Origin: a virus
Strand: one strand, 5' to 3'
IMG/VR virus record: IMGVR_UViG_3300030098_003632
Location: 1-61,529 of that record
DNA: 61,529 bases
Shown here: positions 49,085 through 60,200 of the stretch, piece by piece
Layout: the number at the start of each line of letters is the position of its first letter
How positions within the stretch are numbered: the first letter of the stretch is position 1
Made by a program: the position numbers and the translations under genes
The notes under the pieces: generated by a model
Databases searched by the model: none
What the model was told of the DNA's origin: nothing
Seen by the model: only the letters and a program-made list of their open reading frames with translations

Positions 49085-50847
49085 TGGTTAATCCAATCGG
49101 AATGCCTATCGGTGGCTCCCCTATGGGGCCACACGGAATGCCCCCGCAGCACCCCGCTATGCCCACTATTCCTATGGATGCCTTGCCTCCAGGTATGACT
49201 CCACAGGGAGCAATGCTTGCTCAGCCTTCAGGAATTATACAGCCTACGCCTAACGACATAATGATGGCTAAGATGGCGGCTACTCGTGCAAGACTGGATG
49301 AAATAAGACGACTTCAAGCTGAGGGGCGGGATCAGGCAATAAGGGAAGCAGGCATAGACCCTAATTATAATGAGTGGAATGATCCACGGCTTGCTGTTCC
49401 TAGCGACGCTGCTATAACCCCAGGCGGCTCTATTTATAGACCAAATGATTTCCCAACTGGCAATGTAAATATTGCCTATGGTCATCCCAGTACCACACTG
49501 AAGCCACATGAAAGAGAGTTCCTTGAAGGCAATATTGAAAACTTTGAGAACAATGTACCTGTAAATCCAAATACAGGCAGATTCCTTCCTGAGTACAAAG
49601 GGCCAACTAAAAAGTCCCGCAAAGAAAAAATCAGAAGAGATCAAGATGCCCGAGTGGAGGCTATGAAACAGGAAGAGTTAGAGCTGGGAGGCTTCTACCG
49701 CCCCGACATGATGGATCCTGATGGAACTATTGTTGAAGGAGAACTGGTAACTCAAGAAGTAAGAGACCGCCGAGGTAATGTAGTAGGCACTATTATTCCT
49801 ATAGAAGATAAACAAGGCCGTCCTAGATACATGATTGATGCTCCGGGAAGCGATTATAACGGAGTAACGTATTCACCAGCCACGCATACATGGGACGGAA
49901 CAAAGATTCGTAAGTTAACAGCAAGGGAAAAAAGAGGCGGCAAGGGAGAAGCCGCACTCCAAACAGTCGAAGGCGAAATGGCCTTACATGACGACATACA
50001 GGGTTTCGGAGATAAGCAGCCTCTAGGTCGTCCTCAATCTGGGCAAGGGATTATGGAAGAAGCCTTTGCTGAACAATTTCATGAAGATGTAACTAAGCCT
50101 ATTCTTAATATACCAGCCGCAGCAGGAGGAGTAATCGAGGATCTATTTGGTTCTAATGTGGGTGCTCGCGGATGGATGACACCAGAAGAGCAAGCAGCAA
50201 GGCCTGCAAAGGAAGGTCTTATCAGGAACCTGCTTAATCAAGGCGCTGGTGCACTTACCCACATAACCAATGAATATTTACCGCCATTGCAAGACGCATA
50301 CAATAAAGTCAGAGGGTTCAACGAAGCTCAGCAAGAAAGAGAACGTAAGATTGCTGAAATGCGAGAACTCGAAGCAATTCGCCAAGGTAAGATCAGGGAT
50401 CAAAATAATCCTGTCCGTCAAGCTGAGGAAGAAACCCTTAATCGCCGAAGAGGTCTCTTAGATCAGTTAGAGGCTGCAGCACCGTCTGCACCTCAGTATG
50501 ATCCCACTTCACCTCCTGCTCCCGGTTCTGACATCTTAACCTATGAAGAAGCTGTTAAAAGAAAGGCTGACCAAATAGTTGCAGACCTAGAAGAGAGGCG
50601 CCGAGAAAAAGCAGAGGCAGGTGAGTGGGGGCCTCCACAATTAGATAGTCCTGCCTATGACCCAGAAACCGGCGGTGTTCGTGGCTGGGAAGAACTGCAG
50701 AGTGAAGATCCAAGAAGGTTTGTTGCTATCTTGAAGATGCTAGATGAATATTCTAGAGCGACTGGGAAGAAGATTGATGTTAGATCTATGTCTAGAGATC
50801 AAATCCTGAAGTTAGTAAAAGATATAAATAGACAAAATTGGAGATGA
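49084..50847 (+). CDS. Virion-type protein with Pro/Met-rich start, 587 aa
   Basis: The first 60 residues are Met/Pro/Gly-rich (GMPIGGSPMGPHGMPP). A charged, mostly helical body follows with a central IIPIEDKQGRPRYMI segment, an Ala-rich stretch near 335-345 and a long coiled region (about 395-470). No enzyme motif. It lies between portal-associated and head-tail connector-type genes, so a virion role is likely. The Pro-rich start resembles those of genes at 8954 and 43055. Confidence 0.7.
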   Translation: MVNPIGMPIGGSPMGPHGMPPQHPAMPTIPMDALPPGMTPQGAMLAQPSGIIQPTPNDIMMAKMAATRARLDEIRRLQAEGRDQAIREAGIDPNYNEWNDPRLAVPSDAAITPGGSIYRPNDFPTGNVNIAYGHPSTTLKPHEREFLEGNIENFENNVPVNPNTGRFLPEYKGPTKKSRKEKIRRDQDARVEAMKQEELELGGFYRPDMMDPDGTIVEGELVTQEVRDRRGNVVGTIIPIEDKQGRPRYMIDAPGSDYNGVTYSPATHTWDGTKIRKLTAREKRGGKGEAALQTVEGEMALHDDIQGFGDKQPLGRPQSGQGIMEEAFAEQFHEDVTKPILNIPAAAGGVIEDLFGSNVGARGWMTPEEQAARPAKEGLIRNLLNQGAGALTHITNEYLPPLQDAYNKVRGFNEAQQERERKIAEMRELEAIRQGKIRDQNNPVRQAEEETLNRRRGLLDQLEAAAPSAPQYDPTSPPAPGSDILTYEEAVKRKADQIVADLEERRREKAEAGEWGPPQLDSPAYDPETGGVRGWEELQSEDPRRFVAILKMLDEYSRATGKKIDVRSMSRDQILKLVKDINRQNWR

Positions 50848-50850
50848 TAA

Positions 50851-52014
50851 ATGTCATCAGTATCAGAAACAGTCTTAACCTATGAAGATATACTGCACTA
50901 CATGACATCCCTTTTGGATGGTGGTGCTAGAACAAAAGATCTTCGTATGCACAAAGAAGTCATACAGGGATCTTATCGTGATATTTCCATGGGTAATGAG
51001 TGGCAATACTATATGGATGAAGGCCGTATAGATATGACTACTGGCTACAAGGAAAGCACAGTAACATACAATGCTACCTCTAAGGCACTGACACTAACTG
51101 ATGGAAGCAAGTCGTGGCCTACTTGGGCCAAGTATGGCCGACTCAAGATAGGCGATGACATTTACAATGTGAAAAGCAGGGATAGTAATACTGTCCTGAC
51201 CTTAGGCGACCTAGCACCTACTGGAGATCTATCTGCGACTAGCTATGAGCTGGTTAGGAGCATTTACCAGCTCCCAGATGATCTATGGAGGCTTTATGAT
51301 GTCGCCGTCATGGAAAGCAACTGGCTCACTTATTACATTACCCCTACTGAATGGCAGCAGCGAGAGTCATATCTTAGCGGTTCCGGTCAGCCATGGGCAT
51401 GGACGATCATGAAAGATCCCCATGAGATGAATAGGTGGTCTTTGTGGGTAGACCCAAGCCCTGATACCTCTGAGCCTCTGATGTTTGTGTATAGAAGAAA
51501 GCCTAGAACTCTTCGTTGGGCAGGAACGGAGACAAAAGCAAGAACTTACACAGCATCAGGCTCTAGTGGTAACACTACTCTAACCACCTCAACTGCTCTC
51601 CCGTCTTCCATGGTTGGTTCTGTTATACGGTTGACTTCCGATGGCACTTTAGCCACTGGCCTCTCAGGAAATAACCCTTATACCGAACAGCACGAAATTA
51701 TTGGCCTCTCTGGTACAACTGTCACGCTTTCTGGGGCATTAGTTGATAATCATTCGTCATCAAAAATAATTATCTCTGACCCGATTGATATGTCAGACAC
51801 GATGCTCGAAGCGTTTAAGGCTCAGATTGAGTACCGGATGGCTAGATTCTCCAATGACCAGAGAGGTACTGTTCAGGCTAGAAAGGTTGCAGACTTAGAA
51901 TTGCGTAGAGCCTTGGAATCTGAGTCAAGAATTGGTAGTGCTATAGGCTCTCGGTACTCTCGCTACGACTATTTGTTTACACACCTGGATGGTCATATAA
52001 CAACGAGCAGCTAG
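50851..52014 (+). CDS. Head-tail connector / tail-tube A-like protein, 387 aa
   Basis: A soluble protein whose N-terminal half is helical with YRDISMGNEWQYY and IYQLPDDLWRLYDV, the middle beta-rich (AGTETKARTYTASGSSG), and the end helical (ARKVADLELRRALESES). This resembles podovirus head-completion and tubular proteins that attach to the portal. GGAG lies seven bases upstream. It precedes the 902-residue tail protein by one base. The assignment rests on layout and order, not on a sequence search. Confidence 0.68.
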   Translation: MSSVSETVLTYEDILHYMTSLLDGGARTKDLRMHKEVIQGSYRDISMGNEWQYYMDEGRIDMTTGYKESTVTYNATSKALTLTDGSKSWPTWAKYGRLKIGDDIYNVKSRDSNTVLTLGDLAPTGDLSATSYELVRSIYQLPDDLWRLYDVAVMESNWLTYYITPTEWQQRESYLSGSGQPWAWTIMKDPHEMNRWSLWVDPSPDTSEPLMFVYRRKPRTLRWAGTETKARTYTASGSSGNTTLTTSTALPSSMVGSVIRLTSDGTLATGLSGNNPYTEQHEIIGLSGTTVTLSGALVDNHSSSKIIISDPIDMSDTMLEAFKAQIEYRMARFSNDQRGTVQARKVADLELRRALESESRIGSAIGSRYSRYDYLFTHLDGHITTSS

Positions 52015-52015
52015 A

Positions 52016-54724
52016 ATGGCAAAAATATCTAACTTCAAAGGACTAATAACTGACGCTGACCCTGCAGATGTACCTGCAGGTGCATCTAAAGAGCAGGAGA
52101 ACGTGGTAACGTCAGTCCTTGGGGAGCTAAGCCCTCGCAAGGGGATTCAGCCTGCAACATTCTCAACAACCACTCAAATAAAAACAGGGTATAACACGTT
52201 CCAGAAAATGTGCTTTTGCAAGACTCGCAAAGGTGAGATCATTGGCGTGAACGGTCTTAATAGGGGATTTATTTGGGATGGAGTGTCTAGTACGGCGTTA
52301 GACTTAGGTATTAAACCTCCAACAACTACCCCAACTATCACAAGGGCATCCATTACTCTTATATCGGGAGTAGTTAATAGCGGAAGTAATGAGTACCGTG
52401 TAACCACAGGAACAGCACATGGCTTTACTACTGGAGATTATGTTCTTATTGGGAACATAACTTCTACAGGGGCAATGGCTGGAGACCTGAATGGGAAGAA
52501 ACACAAGGTTACAGTTACCAGTACAACACAATTTGATGTAGATGATTTAACCTTTAACGGTTCTTACGCGGGTGGGGGTGCTTGCTCAAAGGACGGTCTC
52601 GGGACTACTAAAGGCGATTACCTATGTGCCTATCGTTACGTTGATAATCAATCGACTCCGGTTTACAGTAGCTTAACTACTGGAACGAAGGTCGAAGCAT
52701 TAACTTCGGATCAGTTAACGTGGGGTGCGTTAGATACTTCGCCAGAGTCCCGAGTGGATATGATTGAGCTTTGGAGAACTACAGCTGGTGTTACTAATGT
52801 TTATTTTAAGATCGCCACATTTGCTATCAACGGAAACATCACAAGCTCCGCTGACGATGGCGGAAAAATAAAATTCACAGTTCCTGAGGGTCACAATGCT
52901 GTTGTTGGCCAGAAGATGACTGTTACCGGAAGTTCGGTGGCTGCAGACAATGCGACACACGAAGTTACTGCGGTAACGGCAACCACAATAACTACAGCTA
53001 CAAGCTCTACCGGAGGAGGTCACTCAGGATCAGGTGGTTCTTGGGGTTATAACGGATATGTGGACAACGTAGATGATGACACATTAAACCTTTCAGAGGG
53101 AGAGAATATACTCTTAGTTGTCGTCAATCCCCCTATGGACAATACTATCGTAGCTCGTAGGTTTGTTCCTCCGCCAGATGACATGGCTTACTGTGTTATG
53201 TTCCAGGATAGATATTTTTATTTTGGGATCGTCAAATACGACAAAGGCACAATCCATAATGCCGGCTCAGACGGTAAAACACTGACAGGCATTGGTACGG
53301 ATTGGACTGAGGAAATGGTAGGGCGTTATGTAGAGGTAGCCAACACCAACAAAGCAGTTAAAATAACCGCTTTTACCAGTGCCACAAGTATTGATATTGA
53401 AACACCCCTTGGTGCTGCAATAGCGGCAGATGCTGGCAGAACTTATATCATTGCTCCCGAGAAATCCAGGAGGAGAATATTATATTATTCTTACCAGGAC
53501 GAACCTGAGAGTGTTCCCGACAGCAACGCAATCATTGTGCAGGAAAATTCAGGCGATGACGACGACATTATAGGTGCAATGCCCTTCGGCCCATACCTTT
53601 ACCTGTTTTCCCAAAGACACAAGTACGCATTAAGTTATAGCCAAGATCCGATTAAAGATGGTTCTATCCGATACTTGGATGACAGAGGGGCGTGCAACAA
53701 TAATTGTTGGGATTATTATTCAAACGAAGCCTATTTAATGGATGAATCCGGCTGTTACCGCTTTAGTGGTTCGGAATCTACTAGCATTACAGATACGATA
53801 CAAAATCTTTTTAGACCTGGCAGTTCAGGAGATAAGATAGACTTTACTAAATCTTCCAATTTTATAGTTAAATGTGACAGAACTAGAGAAAAGGTCTATT
53901 TCTTCGTATCTTTCGTTGGTGATAGCGGGAGCTTTCCAACAAGAGCTTTGGTTTACAATATTAACCGAGAATCTTTCGATCCAATGAAGTATCCGGTGCA
54001 GATTACAGACGCATCTTCAATCGAAAAGGATGGCCAAACAAGGCTTGTTCTTAGCTCTGAAAATGAAAAGATATACCTCACGGATGAGGGATCTATGGAT
54101 GTTGTTTCTACAGAAATTTCAGGGACTGCTACTTCATCAACGTCAACTACCTTGGTAGATACTTCTAAGACGTTCACTTCCGCTGTAATTGGTGCTTTTG
54201 TGTACATTACAGGGGGTAAAGGTAAAGGGCAGTACAGAACTATAACAAGTGCGTCCTCTAATACCATTGGAGTAGCGGCATGGACTACCAATCCAGACAC
54301 AACAAGCACCTATTCAGTAGGCGCAATCCCTTGGAGACTTAAGACTGGAACATTTACGTTCAATGAGTCCGAAGAAAGGGAGGATAGGGAGCTTATTGTT
54401 AAGTTTGAGCCTCTCGATGGCGAATTGGACATGGACATGAGGTTTTACTACAACAATGACGATTCGCCTAATCAGTTTGAAATCGCCCAACACCTAGGAG
54501 ATGGCATTGAAATCGAATATGACAACAGAGAAGACGTTGTTGTACATATGAATAAAAATAACAGTGCCCTCCAGGAGTCTACTGGCAAGGAAAGATTTAA
54601 TTTTGATGGAATGTCTTCGCTAATGGCATATGCAGACCATCAGGTTGCAGTAGAAATACGAGGACATTCGGCTACATATACCCCAATCATTCAATCTCTC
54701 GAAATTACGGGGGTTGAGGATTAA
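52016..54724 (+). CDS. Tail-tube B-like protein, 902 aa
   Basis: It starts with NFKGLITDADPADVPAGASKEQENVVTSV-like sequence and a PRKGIQP segment, the entry pattern of long podovirus tail-nozzle or tubular proteins (NF-GL, DP, NV, RKG positions). The rest is beta-rich with many Thr/Ser/Gly repeats, consistent with a beta-propeller or nozzle. There is no enzyme motif. It lies between the connector-like gene and the collar-type fibre protein, as in podovirus tails. It is coupled by overlap to the next gene. Confidence 0.78.
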   Translation: MAKISNFKGLITDADPADVPAGASKEQENVVTSVLGELSPRKGIQPATFSTTTQIKTGYNTFQKMCFCKTRKGEIIGVNGLNRGFIWDGVSSTALDLGIKPPTTTPTITRASITLISGVVNSGSNEYRVTTGTAHGFTTGDYVLIGNITSTGAMAGDLNGKKHKVTVTSTTQFDVDDLTFNGSYAGGGACSKDGLGTTKGDYLCAYRYVDNQSTPVYSSLTTGTKVEALTSDQLTWGALDTSPESRVDMIELWRTTAGVTNVYFKIATFAINGNITSSADDGGKIKFTVPEGHNAVVGQKMTVTGSSVAADNATHEVTAVTATTITTATSSTGGGHSGSGGSWGYNGYVDNVDDDTLNLSEGENILLVVVNPPMDNTIVARRFVPPPDDMAYCVMFQDRYFYFGIVKYDKGTIHNAGSDGKTLTGIGTDWTEEMVGRYVEVANTNKAVKITAFTSATSIDIETPLGAAIAADAGRTYIIAPEKSRRRILYYSYQDEPESVPDSNAIIVQENSGDDDDIIGAMPFGPYLYLFSQRHKYALSYSQDPIKDGSIRYLDDRGACNNNCWDYYSNEAYLMDESGCYRFSGSESTSITDTIQNLFRPGSSGDKIDFTKSSNFIVKCDRTREKVYFFVSFVGDSGSFPTRALVYNINRESFDPMKYPVQITDASSIEKDGQTRLVLSSENEKIYLTDEGSMDVVSTEISGTATSSTSTTLVDTSKTFTSAVIGAFVYITGGKGKGQYRTITSASSNTIGVAAWTTNPDTTSTYSVGAIPWRLKTGTFTFNESEEREDRELIVKFEPLDGELDMDMRFYYNNDDSPNQFEIAQHLGDGIEIEYDNREDVVVHMNKNNSALQESTGKERFNFDGMSSLMAYADHQVAVEIRGHSATYTPIIQSLEITGVED

Positions 54725-55584
54725 TGTACAGTAAACACGCCGTACAGTTTGATCGCCTTATCGAAGAAGGGATGCCTATATCTCAAGTACACGTTCTAAA
54801 GAGCATTTTAACTAACCCAGATGTGGATTTAGAGCACAATGGGACAGTTAAAATTACAGGGACTCTAGAGGGAACGCACATAAGGGCAGCTAAGTGGGCA
54901 AAATGCGAGACAAATTGGGAATATGATAGCATTCCTCCCAGCCAAGGCGGTGGAACAGCATATGTTTACGCTAAAGATTGCGATGGCCCCTCTGGAGCTA
55001 ATGTCACCGGGGACTTAAAGAAAATATTTTTACCTGTAGCACCTTCCCAGGATCCAAATGTTGTAGCAGGAGATGTTATTACTTACAGCCCTGCCGACGG
55101 CGACCATTACATCGCTTCTGGGTACGGTGATTTCATGATAGGAACCGTCATTAATAGCACTCGAATAGAGAACGCCCTTTCAGGCTGGGGTCTTGTCAAC
55201 GGAACTGATAATACAGTTGCAAAAGGCGGCTCTGGTATAGACGGAAGAGACAAGTTTTTGCGACAATGGAATTCAAGCAGTGATGCCGGAAATTCTGGTG
55301 GTTCAGCCTCCAGCAACCTAACAATAGAAGGCACAATCACAGCTAATGGCATTGGAAATCACAGCCACACTTTAAGTGAAACAACCATTGGTACAGGCAG
55401 CGAAAGTACAGTTACTGTTATTACCGGAACTCCAACAGGAGATTCGGGTGTAGATTTAGGAACGATTAGCGTGAACTTTACAGGCGCTTCTGGAAGTGGA
55501 AGTCCTTCAGCGGCTACAGTTCCTCCCTATGTTTATGTAGCCACATACGAAAGACTAGATAACTCAAAGAATAAGGTAGGTTAG
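54724..55584 (+). CDS. Tail collar-type / receptor-contact protein, 286 aa
   Basis: The C-terminal half has the signature of phage tail-collar domains: GWGLVNGTDNTVAK, GRDKFLRQW, a Gly/Ser-rich run, GNHSHTLSE and a final PPYVYVATYERL. The N-terminal 100 residues would bind the tail. Such proteins form the tip or side fibres and contact the host surface, often carrying the host-range differences. It overlaps the tail-tube B-like gene by one base. Confidence 0.82.
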   Translation: MYSKHAVQFDRLIEEGMPISQVHVLKSILTNPDVDLEHNGTVKITGTLEGTHIRAAKWAKCETNWEYDSIPPSQGGGTAYVYAKDCDGPSGANVTGDLKKIFLPVAPSQDPNVVAGDVITYSPADGDHYIASGYGDFMIGTVINSTRIENALSGWGLVNGTDNTVAKGGSGIDGRDKFLRQWNSSSDAGNSGGSASSNLTIEGTITANGIGNHSHTLSETTIGTGSESTVTVITGTPTGDSGVDLGTISVNFTGASGSGSPSAATVPPYVYVATYERLDNSKNKVG

Positions 55585-55585
55585 T

Positions 55586-56575
55586 ATGTCAATCAATCCT
55601 CAGCAAGTAGACCAAATGCGACAAGAGGCGGCTATGTTTGGCATGACGCTGGAAGAGTACCAGCAGTTCATGGCAAATCAGCTAAACATGCAAAATGCCC
55701 AGCAGCAGCAAAACGATCGCTGGATCCAAGGTGGGCCCGGCGGTGGCGGCATGAACTACTGGGACTACATGCGGTATTTGCAGCAACTTCAGGGAATGAA
55801 TCCATTTGGCAATCTTTACGCCGACTGGATGTGGCAAGGCTTCAATAAAATGGGCGGCCTTGCGGATTGGGTGATGGCACGGATGCGCCAGAACTACGAC
55901 GATAACTGGAACCGAATGCGTTACAATGATGAATTCAACCGGCAAAGCGCCTGGATGGATCGTTGGTTTGATATTTACGACAATAGACGGAAAGACTGGA
56001 AAGAGGTCATGGGTCAAATGATGGGCCCCGATGGCATGTTCGGCCAGATGGCTGATGTCTTTGGAGGCGCAATGGGTGGCCTAGGGCAAGCCTTGGGAGG
56101 ACTGATACCAAAAGTGCAGAATGTAGATGGCACACAGTCAACTCAAGATATAAGCGATGTGGCTGCTCTTCAAACGGGAGTAGGCAATTTCCGTCCAATT
56201 CGAGATCCGCACATTAACCGAGTGTTGGCCAATCGAGTTAACCAAGCAGGAGCAGGTGGAGATATTGGCAATGCCCTTGTTCAAAGAGGCAGGTCTCAAT
56301 GGACTCCTCAAGGAACCAAGTTAGGGAACGAACTTCTGCAACGACATACTGCAGGTCAGGCTAACGCATTAAATACTCAGCGAGATACGCTGCTCAAGTC
56401 TTACGGAGATCGCTTTAACAATGTTGTCAAAGATGCCGATATTAATCGCAGAATTAAGAACGCTGAGGATAGATTAAGAAATAACGCAGTAGGTATATAC
56501 TCTTCTATTGGTTCGCAACTCATGGACAATTTAGGTGGTCTATTCCCTGAAATGCCCTCAATGCCAAACATATAA
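55586..56575 (+). CDS. Met/Gln/Asp-rich virion-type protein, 329 aa
   Basis: A soluble helical protein with a Gln/Met-rich start (QMRQEAAMFGMTLEEYQQ), a Trp/Asp/Arg-rich middle (NYDDNWNRMRYNDEF) and a helical C terminus with NAEDRLRNNAVG. Its composition (Met, Gly, Gln) is like that of the 297-residue gene 5 kb further on in the cluster. It follows the fibre gene by one base. Tail-associated or ejection-related protein is inferred. Confidence 0.66.
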   Translation: MSINPQQVDQMRQEAAMFGMTLEEYQQFMANQLNMQNAQQQQNDRWIQGGPGGGGMNYWDYMRYLQQLQGMNPFGNLYADWMWQGFNKMGGLADWVMARMRQNYDDNWNRMRYNDEFNRQSAWMDRWFDIYDNRRKDWKEVMGQMMGPDGMFGQMADVFGGAMGGLGQALGGLIPKVQNVDGTQSTQDISDVAALQTGVGNFRPIRDPHINRVLANRVNQAGAGGDIGNALVQRGRSQWTPQGTKLGNELLQRHTAGQANALNTQRDTLLKSYGDRFNNVVKDADINRRIKNAEDRLRNNAVGIYSSIGSQLMDNLGGLFPEMPSMPNI

Positions 56576-56585
56576 GGAATAAGAA

Positions 56586-57191
56586 ATGGGACTTTCTGGA
56601 TTTGGTAACACCACTACTACTGCACCCACTAGCGCTATAGATCCTAATGATCCTTGGTGGGAGTGGTATTATGGTCAAATGTGGGACGAAGGCGAAGGTG
56701 ATGATGTAGATGATACACCAACTGGCGATCCTCCAGTGTATCCGGATCCGCCCCTACCTGGTGGCGGTGATCCACCCATAGGCCCCACAGGCCCCACAGG
56801 GCCAGGCCCCACAGGCCCCACAGGGCCAGGCCCCACAGGCCCCACAGGCCCTCATACACCAACGAGCCAGCCTCCGATATTTGGCGAACCTCCGTTAGGA
56901 GGAGGGAATTACCATCAACCTTTCCCGCCCATTTTCCCGGCCCCCATTCCCCCTCTTCCCCCCATCAATTTCCCTCCTTTGCTATCACCAGTTCCCGAGT
57001 TGCCGGGATTGAGCGATTTTGAATTTGAACCGCCTCCAACAATCGAGCATCCACCTTTCGGATTCTACGACATGGAAGGTGGCGGAGCTGCTGGTTGGAG
57101 TGAGGAAGTTCCAATGGGAACTCAACTAGATGAATTTGTATCAGGACAAGTAGGTGGGCCTTTATTCAGAGCTTTAGCACCTAACAGATAA
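56586..57191 (+). CDS. Pro-rich protein with collagen-like repeats, 201 aa
   Basis: Residues about 65-90 consist of Gly-Pro-Thr triplets (GPTGPTGPGPTGPTGPG), a short collagen-like helix; these are encoded by a tandem DNA repeat at 56780-56850. The N terminus is acidic and Trp-rich, and the C-terminal half is Pro/Phe-rich. Collagen-like segments occur in phage fibres, where they can help trimerise. AGGAAT-type site upstream is weak. A fibre-attached or accessory role is inferred. Confidence 0.7.
   Translation: MGLSGFGNTTTTAPTSAIDPNDPWWEWYYGQMWDEGEGDDVDDTPTGDPPVYPDPPLPGGGDPPIGPTGPTGPGPTGPTGPGPTGPTGPHTPTSQPPIFGEPPLGGGNYHQPFPPIFPAPIPPLPPINFPPLLSPVPELPGLSDFEFEPPPTIEHPPFGFYDMEGGGAAGWSEEVPMGTQLDEFVSGQVGGPLFRALAPNR
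56780..56850 (+). repeat. Tandem GGCCCCACA repeat (collagen-like)
   Basis: The unit GGCCCCACA recurs with GGGCCA interruptions, giving three copies of a roughly 24-base period that encode Gly-Pro-Thr triplets. Such repeats can change length by slippage. Confidence 0.75.
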
Positions 57192-57207
57192 AACACGGAG
57201 TCTATCA

Positions 57208-60200
57208 ATGGCAAGTAAAACATGGGGTGGACTCACCGATGAAAGACTCGGGAAGTTATTTGATCGAATTAACCAAGGTGCTGCCCTCCAAGAGGGCCAA
57301 GACGATCAGTTCTCAGCCCAAGATATTAGCATGGGGATGGTTACTCAGGATTTCCTGAATAGCCTTCAACGTAAAAAACAAACCTTCGGCGGTGATCTTG
57401 ATACACGAGACAAAGAAGATCCACAGAAGATGGGATTCTCTGTGCGATCCGGTCAGACTGGTGTTGGTGCAGATTCTTTTAAGAATACGGAAAAGCAGAC
57501 CAAGGGAATCTTGGAAGAGGCTTTCCAAAAAGCAAGGGATATGGATACTGGCCTACAACTAGGCCAAACTCTTACTGCCGACGGTTCTTATACTAAGTTT
57601 ACCGATTACGTTGACGCTGCTGCAGAAGCTGTTGAGACTGGAGTTGCGACTCCCCAGGGTAAACTGGCAAACATTTACAAGATGCTTCAGGACGGTGGCG
57701 AAGGGAATGCAATTCCTGCTGCTCAGGCTCCTGCGTTAGATATTAATGGCGATGGTTTTATAACTCCTGCCGATGCACTGTATCTTCAGAATGAAGGCGT
57801 TGGACAAGAAGGACAAGCTAGCTGGCTTAGCTACCTATATGGAGACAATCCTCTAGATCAAGAGTATTTAATAGCTCGGGAAGAAGGCGAACAGCCCGCT
57901 TATGATGAATTCATAAGAGACCAATATCCCGAACTAGCGGCCAAAGAGGTACCTGAAGATCTTCGCAAGTATTTTGGTGGGCCAACAAGTGATGAGCAGC
58001 GAGAGCTGACTTTTGGTGCTGCTGCTGGCGGTAGGTTTGGTACTAGCTTTGATTCTAATCGCCTAATGTTTACCGCAATGCCTAGCTTTCCTGGAATGCT
58101 AGATATGAATATGGGGATAGTTTCCCAGCAAATCCAGCAACAAGCCGCCGCTGCAATAGAAGCGTTTAAGAGCCCAGAGATGTTGTCAGTCTTTGATGAC
58201 ATGCAGCGGTTTGGTTTGACACCAGAGCATATTCAAGCCATAACCTCCTTAAGCCCTGAAGACATTGGTCTGACAATGACTGCTCAGGACTCCAATACTT
58301 TAATGACATATATCAAAAGTATTGAAGATATATATGGAGAAGGTTATTGGGGTACGCTAGATGCTTCCGAACTTCTGCGAGATATATCTCCTAAGTTTTC
58401 AGCGTCCTTCAGGATCCCAGAAGTAACACTACAATTCCTAGAGCTAGTCGAAGGCGGCAATCCATCTAATCAAGCCGACTGGAGAAGGCGTAGTTTTTCA
58501 ACAAGCGTAATAACCTTACCGTTGATTGATGCGCAGACTCAAGTAACAAATAATCTCACTAGCCCTGAAAATACTCAGCAGTTTGTCGATTGGTTTAAGA
58601 AGGTTTATGGCGGCGGGGATATAGCTGCTAGGTCTGGAGAAATTCAGCAGCCATCACCAGAGCAATTCACAACTACAACTAGCTTTTCACCTACAGGTGA
58701 AGGCGTAACCGATCCAGTAACAGACCCCGTGGAAGGCGGAGGCGTTGATACTATCCAGCCTTGGACAGGATATAACTCAGGTATATTTGCGGGATACAAT
58801 GAGCATGACCAGCCCATAAATAGCTTAGGCATCATGCTTTTCGATTTATCCGAAAACAATACCTGGGATGGAACTCCTTGGGATGGCGAGTGGACTGCAG
58901 GGCGAAGCGATGCTGACCAATGGGCTAGCCCTGGGCCTAACGATATGACTACTCAGGCTATTGTGGAATGGGTAAACCCTGAAACCGGAGAAATGACAAG
59001 CAACAGCACTGGCGGCTGGGCACCTCCCCCTAATAGCGGTTGGATGAAAAGGCACGCCTATGAAATGTACACTGGCACACAACTGCCAAGCTCTATCGAG
59101 CTGCACTTCCCCGACGGTGTACCGGACAGAGAAGACGGAGCCGATGTTATAACTGATTTCCTTGACCAATACTTTCCAGACTATGACTATAGTGGAAGTC
59201 CATTTATTGACGAGGACGGTCTAGAGTATAAGCAATGGCCTACTCAGGCACATATATATTCTGGACAACCTGTGTTTGATCCATTGAACATGCACGGGTA
59301 TAACGCCTACACCGATCCACTAATGAATCATTCGTTGTATATGAATACGGCGAACCCATTTGATTCGACATTCAATGCCAACTACGACATGATGCAAGAC
59401 GACTTCATGGTAGATGCGTTAAATAGTTTTCTAGATAGAAGGATAAACACTGGAAACATATTCAGAACGATTCCTGGGTGGGAACAAGGTGACGACTGGA
59501 TCCGTCCTCGCCACATGATTGGGTTCGAGGAACAAGATTGGCAAAACATGCTTCCAGGTGTAGTTGATTATGGCTTGGCTCACAACCAAAACATATACAA
59601 CAACATGCAAACAAATTTCATGGGATACCAAAAGGATGCCTATGGAAGAGATATTCCAATATATAAACATAAAGCATGGAATCCGGCCAATATGGATGTG
59701 CTGGGCAATCTCGAAAGATCTATCCGAATGGGAACGGGCTTAGATCAAATGCCGATTGACAAGGCAGCTTATGAAGAAGAAAAGACCCCGCGATTTATGG
59801 AAGGCGGTTCACAAGGTGCCAGTGCGTATCCAGATAGCCACGCTCCCGATGAAGAAAATCCACGACCTAACTGGATTTCTGATGATGAGTGGGAGTATGC
59901 AAGATACTTGATCGACACCGGCCAGCTGCAAGACGAAGGAATGTTCTTATATGAACCAGAATTCTCCAAATGGAGACAGAGTACAAATCCCAATCGAGAT
60001 CAAAGAATAGTACAGACTCAGACACCACATGTCTGGCATTGGCGAGGAGGAAACGAGTTCCAGAAGGTATTTTTGCGTTTGGGGAATGGCTTTGAGAAGG
60101 ATGAATGGGACGACTTCCTGAAAGATCGAAACATACAGAGTGGTGTGGTAACAAGGCAAAACAACACGACTGTACTGCCAGACGGAAAGGATTTAAGTGG

